Positions 25,248-33,114 of a stretch of DNA of 36,602 nucleotides are shown here, one piece after another. Below the pieces are notes generated by a model. The model was not told the DNA's origin and did no database searches. It was given only the letters and a program-made list of their open reading frames with translations. How positions within the stretch are numbered: the first letter of the stretch is position 1; each line of letters begins with the position of its first letter. Both the position numbers and the translations under genes were made by a program. The stretch covers positions 1-36,602 of the forward strand of contig CALVVT010000095.1 in NCBI GenBank assembly GCA_944363935.1, given 5' to 3'. Origin of the DNA: an uncultured Bacilli bacterium. Lineage in GTDB: Bacteria > Bacillota_I > Bacilli_A > RF39 > UBA660.

Positions 25248-25278
25248 ATAAACTTTATTTACAATTAATAAAGTTTAT
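25248..25278. repeat. 12-bp inverted repeat upstream of the small gene
   Basis: ATAAACTTTATT (25248-25259) and AATAAAGTTTAT (25267-25278), perfect, 7-base gap. There is no T-run after it, so an operator is more likely than a terminator. Confidence 0.55.
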
Positions 25279-25344
25279 CACTTAATTTTATTCCAATTAT
25301 GAAAGCAACTTTACATTTAACATTTTAAACATTTATAGTAATTT

Positions 25345-27321
25345 TTACATGCCAAATCCTTTTGTATGAATTTCTACTATTTTGTTATCATCATTTATTT
25401 GTAAATGAAATTTATTGTCAGAAATTATTTTTTTTAAGAAAAAAACATCACTGTTTTTTAGTAATGTTTTAAACTTTATTATCATATATGTTTTATTATT
25501 ACATTCATCATATTCAACTTTTTCTATATTATTATCAAATTTATTTATAATTAATCTTTTTATATCATTAAATATATTTTGTTCTTGTGATTGTTTTTGT
25601 TTAATTAAATCTTTTTGACCTCTATTCAATCTATTTTTATTAAAATTTAACAAAGTATTTTTTGACGTAAAATCAATATCTTCAACTGTAAAATAGTTAT
25701 AACTTAAATCTAATAAACTTTTTTCCTCTCTATCTATTTTACCTTCTTTATAACATTTGAATTTTTTATATAATATTGTATCTCTTATTATTGGATAACC
25801 TACTGTTGGAAATATAATCATTTTATAATGAAGCTGTTTAACTTCATCTGGCGTAAGTAAATCACGTGCCATCAACGAAGTTGAATTATTCCCACTATAA
25901 TTCATAATACTAAGTGATTGAGATATAGAAGAAGATTCAATTGTTTTTTTACCTAATCTTTTACTTATTGCCTCTGCTGTATCTTGAGTATTTGTTTTTA
26001 AATAGACAAGCCCACAGTTATCTAAAATTATTTGAGCAACTTCTTTTCCATAAACATTATCAAGTTGACTAAAAGATTGTATAAAAAAATGAAATCTCAT
26101 TCCTCTACTTCTAGCAACTGAAACCAATGCCTCTATATCGGCAAGTGGCGGACAATTAGCAAATTCATCTAAAATAAAATCTATTTGAACAGGTAATTTT
26201 TTATCTTCGTGTTTATTAGCTAATTTTACCAACTCTTTGTACAAAAGACCAACAATAATTGAAACTAAGGTATAATATGTTTTATCCTCATCCGGAACTA
26301 TTATATAAAATGCAACCGGTTCCTTACCTAATATATCAAATTCAAAATCACTACTACTAGTAACATTAGCCACGTTTATATCACCAAATATAGACATTTT
26401 CTCGCCAAAAACAGCGGTTATACTTTTATATGTATTTTCACTTGCTGAAAGAATTGAAATTAAACTATCCTTTGATTTTAATCCATATTCTTTTGATTCA
26501 ATATAGCCTTTAAATTTATCAAAATTTTTATCAGCCATTGATGAGTTTTGAAATTGTTTAATGTTTGACATTGTTATTTGCTCACGTTTTATTTTTTTAT
26601 CTTTATATTCTTCCAAAAACAAACCAATTAATCCTTCTAGTAGTTGCCTTGCTGAATTATTCCAAAAAGGATCTTTTGGTGTTTCTTTTTCTTTCATTAC
26701 CATTTCAGATAAAGAAACTATTAATCTATTTGTTTCTGCATAATGACTCATTGCCATATTTTTATAATGTTTTTTTAAATTGTTATCTATTTCATTTTTA
26801 TATTTTTCGACATTATTAAGGTAATTTTCATATTCTAAGATTATAGGTTCTAAAATATTAATTCTATTTGACTTTTCTGGATTCCTAAAATCTATTGTTA
26901 TCACTTTATAGCCTCTATCTTGAAACATCTCACTTGTACAAGAAAATATTTCTCCCTTAGGATCTGTTATGAAAACACTTCTTTTATTTATCGACGAAGA
27001 TATGAATGCACACAAAGGAATTACTTGAGTAACAGATTTTCCAGAACCCGTTGAACCTAAATAAACCCAATGTGGTGTTTCATTATCAAACCAACCATGA
27101 TTTAATTTTTTATCAAAATATATTGGAAATCCAACTTTGCGAATGTTAGAAATTTTTTCTTTAGTAAAATATTTATTTATTTCTGATTTAGTTGCAAATC
27201 TTGCACTACCATATTCGTTGCTATTTTTTATTTTATGTTTAAATATAATTGGTTCTATATACATAAAAACAATAATAAATAAAATAATTAAAAGCAATAA
27301 AACAAAAAGCGATAAACTCAT
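25345..27321 (-). CDS. VirD4/TraG-type type IV coupling protein
   Basis: 658 residues. One N-terminal membrane helix (about 4-24), Walker A GSTGSGKS at 89-96, and Walker B in DFILDEFANCPPL (about 378-390), followed by ARSRGMRFHFFIQSFSQL. This is the VirD4 family, hexameric ATPases that bring the relaxase-DNA complex to the secretion channel. The length matches Gram-positive members. The C-terminal 130 residues are Lys/Asn-rich and not conserved. It is transcribed toward the recombinase module. Confidence 0.93.
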   Translation of the reverse strand: MSLSLFVLLLLIILFIIVFMYIEPIIFKHKIKNSNEYGSARFATKSEINKYFTKEKISNIRKVGFPIYFDKKLNHGWFDNETPHWVYLGSTGSGKSVTQVIPLCAFISSSINKRSVFITDPKGEIFSCTSEMFQDRGYKVITIDFRNPEKSNRINILEPIILEYENYLNNVEKYKNEIDNNLKKHYKNMAMSHYAETNRLIVSLSEMVMKEKETPKDPFWNNSARQLLEGLIGLFLEEYKDKKIKREQITMSNIKQFQNSSMADKNFDKFKGYIESKEYGLKSKDSLISILSASENTYKSITAVFGEKMSIFGDINVANVTSSSDFEFDILGKEPVAFYIIVPDEDKTYYTLVSIIVGLLYKELVKLANKHEDKKLPVQIDFILDEFANCPPLADIEALVSVARSRGMRFHFFIQSFSQLDNVYGKEVAQIILDNCGLVYLKTNTQDTAEAISKRLGKKTIESSSISQSLSIMNYSGNNSTSLMARDLLTPDEVKQLHYKMIIFPTVGYPIIRDTILYKKFKCYKEGKIDREEKSLLDLSYNYFTVEDIDFTSKNTLLNFNKNRLNRGQKDLIKQKQSQEQNIFNDIKRLIINKFDNNIEKVEYDECNNKTYMIIKFKTLLKNSDVFFLKKIISDNKFHLQINDDNKIVEIHTKGFGM

Positions 27322-27345
27322 AATTTATCCTCCATTACTTTATCA

Positions 27346-27798
27346 CTACAATTCATAATCGTCATCATAATTATTTCCTAAAACTTTTTTTATAGCAATT
27401 TCTAACCCATGTTTTAAAGCAGAATTATTTTCAATATCTTCTATAGTAAGTTCTAAAGCATCCAAAGTATCATCCAACTCATAAGTATAAGCATATTCAT
27501 GATTTTCAAGTTCACTAACAAACATATCTTTAATATAACCCTCACCTGTTTTATCAGCTTTTATTAATTCATTATGTTCTTTTCTAATATCATTCCATAA
27601 CTTATTATATGCTTCAAGATCAGCTTTTCTTATAACACCACCGCCACCAATAGAATAAATCTTGTCAGTATCATTTGGCTCTAGCCCCCATTTTTTCATT
27701 CCATTTTCAAATTGTTCTTGATTAAAAGCAAACATTAAGGGAAATTCGTTAACCCTTTTTTGATGTTTTTCTTTTATTTCGTCATATTTATTTTTCAT
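27346..27798 (-). CDS. DUF7659-like acidic protein
   Basis: 150 residues. The N-terminus KYDEIKEKHQKRVNEFPLMF, then AFNQEQFENGMKKWGLEPND and a GGGGVIRK stretch, resembles a small family seen in phages and conjugative elements (DUF7659; recalled from memory). The protein is acidic at both ends. ATG 27796-27798 is chosen because GGTGG lies 5 bases before it. It ends 24 bases before the coupling-protein gene and may be cotranscribed. Function unknown. Confidence 0.55.
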   Translation of the reverse strand: MKNKYDEIKEKHQKRVNEFPLMFAFNQEQFENGMKKWGLEPNDTDKIYSIGGGGVIRKADLEAYNKLWNDIRKEHNELIKADKTGEGYIKDMFVSELENHEYAYTYELDDTLDALELTIEDIENNSALKHGLEIAIKKVLGNNYDDDYEL

Positions 27799-27922
27799 TA
27801 ATACCACCATCCTTTGAAATATATATTTTTTAATAAATTTATATCTATCGTTCCTAAAACCGTATATGTCTCTGTCATGAATTATTAAGTATTCTATTTA
27901 CTCGCATTAAAACGATTTTCTC

Positions 27923-27959
27923 AGACAAAAAAAGCAGGAAGAATATCCCACTTTTGTCT
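27923..27959 (-). terminator. Large hairpin, probable terminator of the mobilisation operon
   Basis: On the minus strand AGACAAAA pairs with TTTTGTCT. An inner pairing of AAAG/CTTT and GGGA/TTCC is followed by a seven-T run. Confidence 0.6.
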
Positions 27960-28089
27960 ATTTTAATAAATATAATCTATATTTAATATATTATACTTAA
28001 TCTATATATAAAAGATTATATTCTTAATAATCACAACAATAGATTAACACTCACAAATTAGTAAATACTATATCATGTCAATTTTTTCA

Positions 28090-28116
28090 AAATAAAAACA
28101 TCACTATAACTAGTGA
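28090..28116 (-). terminator. Hairpin downstream of the relaxase gene
   Basis: Perfect 6-bp stem TCACTA/TAGTGA (28101-28116) followed on the minus strand by TGTTTTTATTTTG. Confidence 0.5.
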
Positions 28117-28128
28117 CTGTCTTTATTA

Positions 28129-28171
28129 TTACCGTCGTACTACTTTACTGTAGGAATATGTATGTCGGTAA
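28129..28171. other. Candidate oriT inverted repeat
   Basis: TTACCGTCGTAC (28129-28140) and GTATGTCGGTAA (28160-28171) are inverted with two mismatches and enclose a smaller CTAC/GTAG hairpin. It is one of the few GC-containing stretches here and lies 138 bases from the relaxase gene. No nick site is proven. Confidence 0.35.
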
Positions 28172-28308
28172 AGTTAAATGGTTCAAATTTGATAAATAAA
28201 CAAATATTTATCACACTCACATAATAACATAATACGACAAAATATGCAATTTATTTTACGGTCTTTGATGAATAATTTAAAAACACAATTTAATAATCTA
28301 ATAAGTAA

Positions 28309-29598
28309 TTACTTATTTTTCTCATCATAATTAAATAATTTACTAAATTCTTGTGACGCTTCTTCCATTTCATAATTTATATTCTTTATTGCTTTTTGTA
28401 TATTATAAATATTTTTATAATTCTTATTATTTGAAGATAACGCTGTTCTAATAATATCCTTTTTTGAAAATTTTTTATTTTGTTTGTAATTATTTAAAAT
28501 TATTTCTTTAAAAACATCATCTCCTTTTATTTTTAGCTGTTTTACTTGCCCACTATAATATTTTTGAGTAGTATTAACAATCGCGTTTAAAATATAGTTG
28601 TCTAAATATTTTTTCTTCATTTCAGTATATGAAAAATCTAAATTCGAACTTTTTATTTTATTATTTTTACCTAGATCTATAATATAGCTATTAAGTATTT
28701 TTATACTTTCATTAAAATTCTTTTTAGAAATTTTTAAATTGAAATCAATTTTAAACAAATCATTTTTGATTTCTTTTGTTAATTTTTTTATTTCATCTTC
28801 ATTAATAGAATTATATTTTATTTTAGCTCTCATTCCATATTCGTTTTCGTATAACATTTTGCCTAAAGTTAAAATTTTTTCTTCCAAAATGATATTGTTT
28901 TTATTTTTCAAAATAAAATTATAAGAATTTGAATCAAAATATTTTTTAAACTCTTCAATATCTTTATTAATGTTTATAGACATTGGTTTGAATTTTGAAT
29001 TTCTCTCAATAGAAAGACAAGTTTCTTGTTTTAGAAAATTAATAACATTTTGCGAGATTTTGGCCTGCCTTCTATACTTTAACTTTCCGTCTTTTGCTCT
29101 AGTGTTTGGACAACGTTCCATAAATGCAATATGAAAGTGAGGGTGTTTAGTATTAGTATGTAATGAAAAAACATAAAACATTTTTTTTACATCTTCAAAC
29201 CCCATTTTTTTAAACACTTTAGGAAGAATCTCTTTTGCTAATTTTGTTTCTAACTCATCATAAGAAATATTACTATCTATATACTTTTTATCAAACGATA
29301 AAACAATTTGCCATAAATTAGAATTATTGAATTGTTTGCTTATATATTTTTTGATTCTTGTTTTTTCTTCTGAAGTTGCTTTTTTACCATTTTCCATTAC
29401 TAAATTTATATCATCATGTTTATTAATTTTCCCAGTAAAATAGTCGACTAAATTTAATGCTCGTTTTTTATCATCAGAAAAATAATCAATTATATGTTCG
29501 TTATATTTTTTATCTTTATCAATATTTTTCTTTATTCTATCAGGATTATTTATTGCAAGTTTATAATTAGTTCTAACAATAACTTTTGGCTTATTCAT
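28309..29598 (-). CDS. MOBP-like relaxase
   Basis: 429 residues. The triple-His metal site is in TKHPHFHIAFMER (about 148-160), preceded by WQIVLSFDKKYI, in the order typical of MobA/MobL (MOBP) relaxases. The catalytic Tyr is not obvious; candidates are Tyr residues in the first 45 residues. The C-terminal half is Lys/Asn-rich and helical. The enzyme would nick oriT and pilot the strand into the recipient. Its start overlaps the upstream gene by 8 bases. GGTAAATATTTTA precedes the ATG, a long spacing. Confidence 0.82.
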   Translation of the reverse strand: MNKPKVIVRTNYKLAINNPDRIKKNIDKDKKYNEHIIDYFSDDKKRALNLVDYFTGKINKHDDINLVMENGKKATSEEKTRIKKYISKQFNNSNLWQIVLSFDKKYIDSNISYDELETKLAKEILPKVFKKMGFEDVKKMFYVFSLHTNTKHPHFHIAFMERCPNTRAKDGKLKYRRQAKISQNVINFLKQETCLSIERNSKFKPMSININKDIEEFKKYFDSNSYNFILKNKNNIILEEKILTLGKMLYENEYGMRAKIKYNSINEDEIKKLTKEIKNDLFKIDFNLKISKKNFNESIKILNSYIIDLGKNNKIKSSNLDFSYTEMKKKYLDNYILNAIVNTTQKYYSGQVKQLKIKGDDVFKEIILNNYKQNKKFSKKDIIRTALSSNNKNYKNIYNIQKAIKNINYEMEEASQEFSKLFNYDEKNK

Positions 29599-29902
29599 TA
29601 AAATATTTACCTTTCATTTTTTTATAAAAACATTTTAAATTAGGACTGTTATTAACATCTGTAACACTTAACCCTATATCTGAATATGTTTGTTCTAACA
29701 ATCTTTTTATAATATAACAATTTTTATCTACATTATTAATTACTTTAAATATATCATTAAGATATAACAATAGTTTTTCCGAAGTCAAACTAAGTTCTAA
29801 TAATCTATTGCATTCTTTATTAAAACTTGTATTATTCTGTTTCACTTTATCCTTTATTTGTTTATACACTATTTCATTAATTCTTATATGTGTGTCTACC
29901 AT
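29591..29902 (-). CDS. MobC-like relaxosome accessory protein
   Basis: 103 residues. An N-terminal strand (VDTHIRINEIVYKQIKDKV) and helices (SFNKECNRLLELSLTSEKLL) look like ribbon-helix-helix or MobC proteins, which bind oriT and assist the relaxase. The call rests on size, the N-terminal pattern and direct coupling to the relaxase gene; sequence similarity is weak. GAGGAAAAAT precedes the ATG. Confidence 0.55.
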   Translation of the reverse strand: MVDTHIRINEIVYKQIKDKVKQNNTSFNKECNRLLELSLTSEKLLLYLNDIFKVINNVDKNCYIIKRLLEQTYSDIGLSVTDVNNSPNLKCFYKKMKGKYFNE

Positions 29903-30293
29903 ATTTTTCCTCTAAAACATTTAACACTTCTTTATAAATAGATAGTTTAATTTCAGAATTATTTTTACAATTCCATTTACTATCAATTAGTTCATTTTTG
30001 ATTTTACAATAACTATTTTTGTCAACAAAATAACTATAACCAAACCTATAGAAAACATTTTCCCAATCTTTTATCCTCGATTGTGGTAATTTTGGATTCA
30101 TTATAGTTACATTAAATCCTGCAATTGCAAAAATTTCCTTACAAGTTAACTCAGGATGTTTTTGTCTTTGAATAACACACCAAAGTTTAAACAAAGGATC
30201 ATATTTAATAAATCTAGAATTATCTACGCTTAACACAAATGGATTAACTTTCAACATTTCGATTTCTTTTTTAGTATAAATTTTACTTTTCAT
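29877..30293 (-). CDS. HTH-domain protein
   Basis: 138 residues. NPFVLSVDNSRFIKYDPLFK, then HPELTCKEIFAIAGFN and LPQSRIKDWENVFYRFG, follows a recurrent Firmicutes helix-turn-helix family related to the OrfA region of IS3-like transposases. No transposase partner is present; here it is part of the mobilisation operon, overlapping its neighbours by 11 and 26 bases. It may regulate the operon or bind near oriT. GGGGGAT gives a strong ribosome site. Confidence 0.6.
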   Translation of the reverse strand: MKSKIYTKKEIEMLKVNPFVLSVDNSRFIKYDPLFKLWCVIQRQKHPELTCKEIFAIAGFNVTIMNPKLPQSRIKDWENVFYRFGYSYFVDKNSYCKIKNELIDSKWNCKNNSEIKLSIYKEVLNVLEEKYGRHTYKN

Positions 30294-30453
30294 TTTTAAT
30301 ATCCCCCCTATTTATAATTTCTTTTTCCCTAACTAAATAACCAATTTGAGAAAGTTCTAAAATCATAGAATTTAAAGAAACGCCAAAATACTTTGCCATA
30401 ATTTTAAATTTCTCATATGTATAAACATCTATTCTAAATGTAAACCTTTTCAT
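30283..30453 (-). CDS. Small ribbon-helix-helix (CopG/Arc-like) protein
   Basis: 56 residues from ATG 30451-30453 (AGAGG upstream). MKRFTFRIDVYTYEKFKIMA is an RHH beta-strand and first helix; SLNSMILELSQIGYLVRE is the second helix. It is first in the mobilisation operon and is probably an autoregulator or relaxosome component. The longer upstream frame crosses the ribosome site and is rejected. Confidence 0.72.
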   Translation of the reverse strand: MKRFTFRIDVYTYEKFKIMAKYFGVSLNSMILELSQIGYLVREKEIINRGDIKNEK

Positions 30454-30487
30454 TATTTCCTCTTTTCTATTGTCCCAAATATAACAA

Positions 30488-30516
30488 AAAAACACCTAAT
30501 TTTTTTAAGTGTTTTT
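30488..30516 (-). terminator. Terminator-like hairpin upstream of the mobilisation operon
   Basis: AAAAACAC (30488-30495) pairs with GTGTTTTT (30509-30516); the T tail on the minus strand suits transcripts arriving from the HEPN gene. Confidence 0.6.
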
Positions 30517-30534
30517 ATATCAGGATAAGTGGAT

Positions 30535-30702
30535 GACACCATATTCATTATTTTTCTTTGAAAAACAACGAATTTTAATGGTGTCAAACTTATTTTGCAC
30601 TTGCAAAATTAATCCCATATATTAATGTAAAATTAAATTAATCTTTATATTTAAATATAAATTATAGTCCCACATTTTGAATAAAATAAATTTTAATGGG
30701 AT
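30535..30702. repeat. Two related inverted repeats in the mobilisation promoter region
   Basis: IR1: GACACCAT (30535-30542) with ATGGTGTC (30578-30585). IR2: ATCCCAT (30612-30618) with ATGGGAT (30696-30702). The right arms share AATTTTAATGG (30571-30581, 30689-30699). A third hairpin, TTTTGC/GCAAAA, lies at 30592-30609. The region fits an oriT or operator cluster. Otherwise the 255 bases between the HEPN and RHH genes are non-coding. Confidence 0.6.
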
Positions 30703-30708
30703 ATACAT

Positions 30709-31923
30709 TTATTCATTGTTCTTTTTATTTTCTACTTCTTTTTCTATTGAAATATCATTTTGTAAAAAAGTAGTTATATCTTCATTTATATCATTATATA
30801 AACTATTTTGTAGTATTTTTTTTAAATTATCATTGCTTATAATATCTTGTAAAGTTTCTTTAAGATTATCCATAGAATTGTAAATTATATTAACAGCTTC
30901 ATATTGTATATTTTTTAATTTGTTTAATGAATCATAAAATTCATCAAATGCTATTTCAATTTGTTCCTGATTTATCTTTTGAAAATCTTCTGTTTCCGTT
31001 ACATTAATTGCTTTATCAATATTACTAATTGCAGAATCCAAAAGTTTTTTTAATTGGTTATATTGGCTTTTATTAAATAATTTACTATGAGCTACCCTAT
31101 TTCTTAATTTTGCTATATCACTTATTATTTCACCGAACTCTAATGGCAATTGCTTGTTTGTGAAAAATCTTTCCCAATCATTTTTAGGATGAATATTTGT
31201 TATAAAGTTGCGAATTTTTTCATCATCTAATTTTGTTAAATCTTCATTTCTTGATAAAAATCTTTTAATTTGTGTTTCGTCATAATAATTCCAAGTTTTC
31301 TCAAAAAGAATTTTTTTAATAGCACTAAAATCCAATGAATAAATTGATTCTTGCAGTTTTACTTCTCTATGAGCATTATTAATAATTTTTTTGCTATTCT
31401 TTTGAACTTCATTTGGAATTGTCGTTTCAAAAAATTTTTCTTTGAATCGTGATGTATATAAAGTAAAAAACAGCTTTTTTAATTTTCTTTCAAACTGATT
31501 TAATTTTGGATAAATTTTATTACAATAATATTCTGAAATACTATCATAAGACAAAATTATTATAAAATATTTTTTTAATTCATTATTCCTTTTTAACAAT
31601 TTATTATTAAATTCTTCCAAAATTTTAATAATATTATCTTCAGTATCTTTTTTATCAATTTTAATATCAAAATAAGTTACTGAATTAACTTTTACAGTTT
31701 CAAAATCAAGTGTATTTTCCTTTCCATCAAAATTAAAAATAATATTTCCATTTATTTTATCAATATAGTTTTTTCTCTTTTCTTTTTTACTAGTCTTCTT
31801 AATATTTTGTATTTCAAAGCTTTGTTTCAAAGTTTTAATAAAATCAACTTCATATTCTAGTGAATTCTTATTTTTCTTATTTGTTTCTTTTAATAAAAAT
31901 ATATAACTATTCATTTTTATCAT
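30709..31923 (-). CDS. HEPN-domain protein, candidate defence or abortive-infection cargo
   Basis: 404 residues, no membrane segment. The HEPN catalytic motif RxxxxH is RNRVAH at 274-279, in IAKLRNRVAHSK, with preceding helices that fit Apea/Swt1-like HEPN domains. The N-terminal 130 residues (TLDFETVKVNSVTYFDIKID) form an unrecognised beta-rich domain, and the C-terminal 110 are coiled-coil-like and Asn/Lys-rich. HEPN proteins are often metal-independent RNases in phage defence. No antitoxin-like partner adjoins it; it lies between the M23 gene and the mobilisation operon. GGGTG precedes the ATG. Confidence 0.65.
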   Translation of the reverse strand: MIKMNSYIFLLKETNKKNKNSLEYEVDFIKTLKQSFEIQNIKKTSKKEKRKNYIDKINGNIIFNFDGKENTLDFETVKVNSVTYFDIKIDKKDTEDNIIKILEEFNNKLLKRNNELKKYFIIILSYDSISEYYCNKIYPKLNQFERKLKKLFFTLYTSRFKEKFFETTIPNEVQKNSKKIINNAHREVKLQESIYSLDFSAIKKILFEKTWNYYDETQIKRFLSRNEDLTKLDDEKIRNFITNIHPKNDWERFFTNKQLPLEFGEIISDIAKLRNRVAHSKLFNKSQYNQLKKLLDSAISNIDKAINVTETEDFQKINQEQIEIAFDEFYDSLNKLKNIQYEAVNIIYNSMDNLKETLQDIISNDNLKKILQNSLYNDINEDITTFLQNDISIEKEVENKKNNE

Positions 31924-31978
31924 TTATATCACCCTCTAAACATTTATTGTATCATAATATTTAAAAAGGTAAAGGTTA

Positions 31979-32824
31979 TTATGTGTTAAAATTAATTAAA
32001 TTCATTCCATCTACTTTTTTCTTATCATTTGTCTGTACTTCAAAATGTAAATGAGGACCTGTAGAATAACCTGTAGTACCTACACTAGCAATTTGTTTTC
32101 CTTGACTAACATTCATACCTTTTTTTACTTTTGAAGAATTTGGATATAAATGCCCATAAATAACATAGTAAGTTGCACTCGGTACATCGCATCTTAGTTT
32201 TATATAATTACCATAACCCCCATTTTTATCAATCGAATTTGATAAGTATTTAAAACTAGAGACTTCTATAATACCATCACAAACAGCATATACCGGAGTA
32301 CCATTACTTGCTGCTAAATCCCACGCTCCATGAACATCAGATTTCCCATATACAATTCTTTCTTGCATAAAATAACTAGTTACTGTTACCTTACTAAAAT
32401 CAATAGGCTTTGAAAATGGTTTTGAACTTAAATTATTATCTTGCTCATTAATATTATTACAAAGTGATATATTATTGTATTTTTTCATATCACAAACTTC
32501 ATCTAATGGTTTCATTTGTTTATTTATTTTATCTAAATTATCACTATAAATTTCAGCAAATGAAAAAGAAGTGTTTTCATTGTAAAGCTTTACTATTCTA
32601 GATAAAGTTACATAACCATCATTATTTTTTATATTTTTAGAAACAACAGGTAAATATAAATTAGAATATTTTGAATTATTTTTTACGTATTCATCTTCTA
32701 TATCACTATTAGTCGTATCAGTATTAAAAAAATTTAAAACACTTAAACAGGCAGTTAAAATTACAAAAAATATACAAATACAAGCACCACCAATTCCAGC
32801 GCCTATAGCCACTACTTTATTCAA
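31979..32824 (-). CDS. Membrane-anchored M23 peptidoglycan hydrolase
   Basis: 281 residues. One N-terminal helix (about 7-30), a linker region, and a LytM/M23 domain from about 150. Zinc ligands are visible in VHGAWDLAA (HxxxD) and GPHLHFEV (HxH). It would cut peptide bridges locally so the secretion channel can cross the wall, a usual part of Gram-positive T4SS elements. The start is TTG (32822-32824) in a TTGA overlap with the upstream stop, with AAGGA before it; no nearby ATG fits. Confidence 0.88.
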   Translation of the reverse strand: MNKVVAIGAGIGGACICIFFVILTACLSVLNFFNTDTTNSDIEDEYVKNNSKYSNLYLPVVSKNIKNNDGYVTLSRIVKLYNENTSFSFAEIYSDNLDKINKQMKPLDEVCDMKKYNNISLCNNINEQDNNLSSKPFSKPIDFSKVTVTSYFMQERIVYGKSDVHGAWDLAASNGTPVYAVCDGIIEVSSFKYLSNSIDKNGGYGNYIKLRCDVPSATYYVIYGHLYPNSSKVKKGMNVSQGKQIASVGTTGYSTGPHLHFEVQTNDKKKVDGMNLINFNT

Positions 32825-33114
32825 ATTTCTACATCCTTATTTTTTGAAAACGAAAATTCATTTATCAATCTAGACATATTAAGCGAATGAAATAATTGAT
32901 TTAAATTATCATCATAGTTTAAATCTTTATTCACCACTAAATCATAAAGATCTTGTGCAACTTCTTCTAATAAATTTCTAGGATTACTTTTCAACATTCG
33001 CATTATATCTTGATACGCCTCATCTTTATCTTGATATATTTCACCAATAAAATTCTTTCTATATTGTCCAAAATAATCACATACATTATTTGCAAGTTCA
33101 GTTATTTTCATCAT
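32821..33114 (-). CDS. Small helical protein between virB4 and the M23 gene
   Basis: 97 residues, acidic and helical, beginning MMKITELANNVCDYFGQYR. No membrane segment or known motif. It overlaps virB4 by 17 bases and the M23 gene by 4, so it is translated with them and is probably a T4SS accessory protein (inference). GGGAG precedes the first ATG. Confidence 0.65.
   Translation of the reverse strand: MMKITELANNVCDYFGQYRKNFIGEIYQDKDEAYQDIMRMLKSNPRNLLEEVAQDLYDLVVNKDLNYDDNLNQLFHSLNMSRLINEFSFSKNKDVEI

Larger units (their letters stand above)
27811..28308. other. Non-coding region with hairpins and short repeats (about 500 bp)
   Basis: No open frame of note. It holds a terminator hairpin (27923-27959), a second hairpin (28101-28116), an imperfect inverted repeat that could be an oriT (28129-28171), two TAATCTATAT copies (27973 and 27998), and two ACACTCACA copies (28047-28055, 28213-28221). 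It lies directly downstream of the relaxase gene. Confidence 0.6.

Noticed and set aside
25248-25278. Terminator of an upstream transcript
   Set aside because: The 12-bp repeat has no T-run on either strand, so it is listed as a possible operator.
27811-28308. CRISPR-like array in the gene-free region
   Set aside because: The repeats are short, few and irregularly spaced; no cas gene is near.
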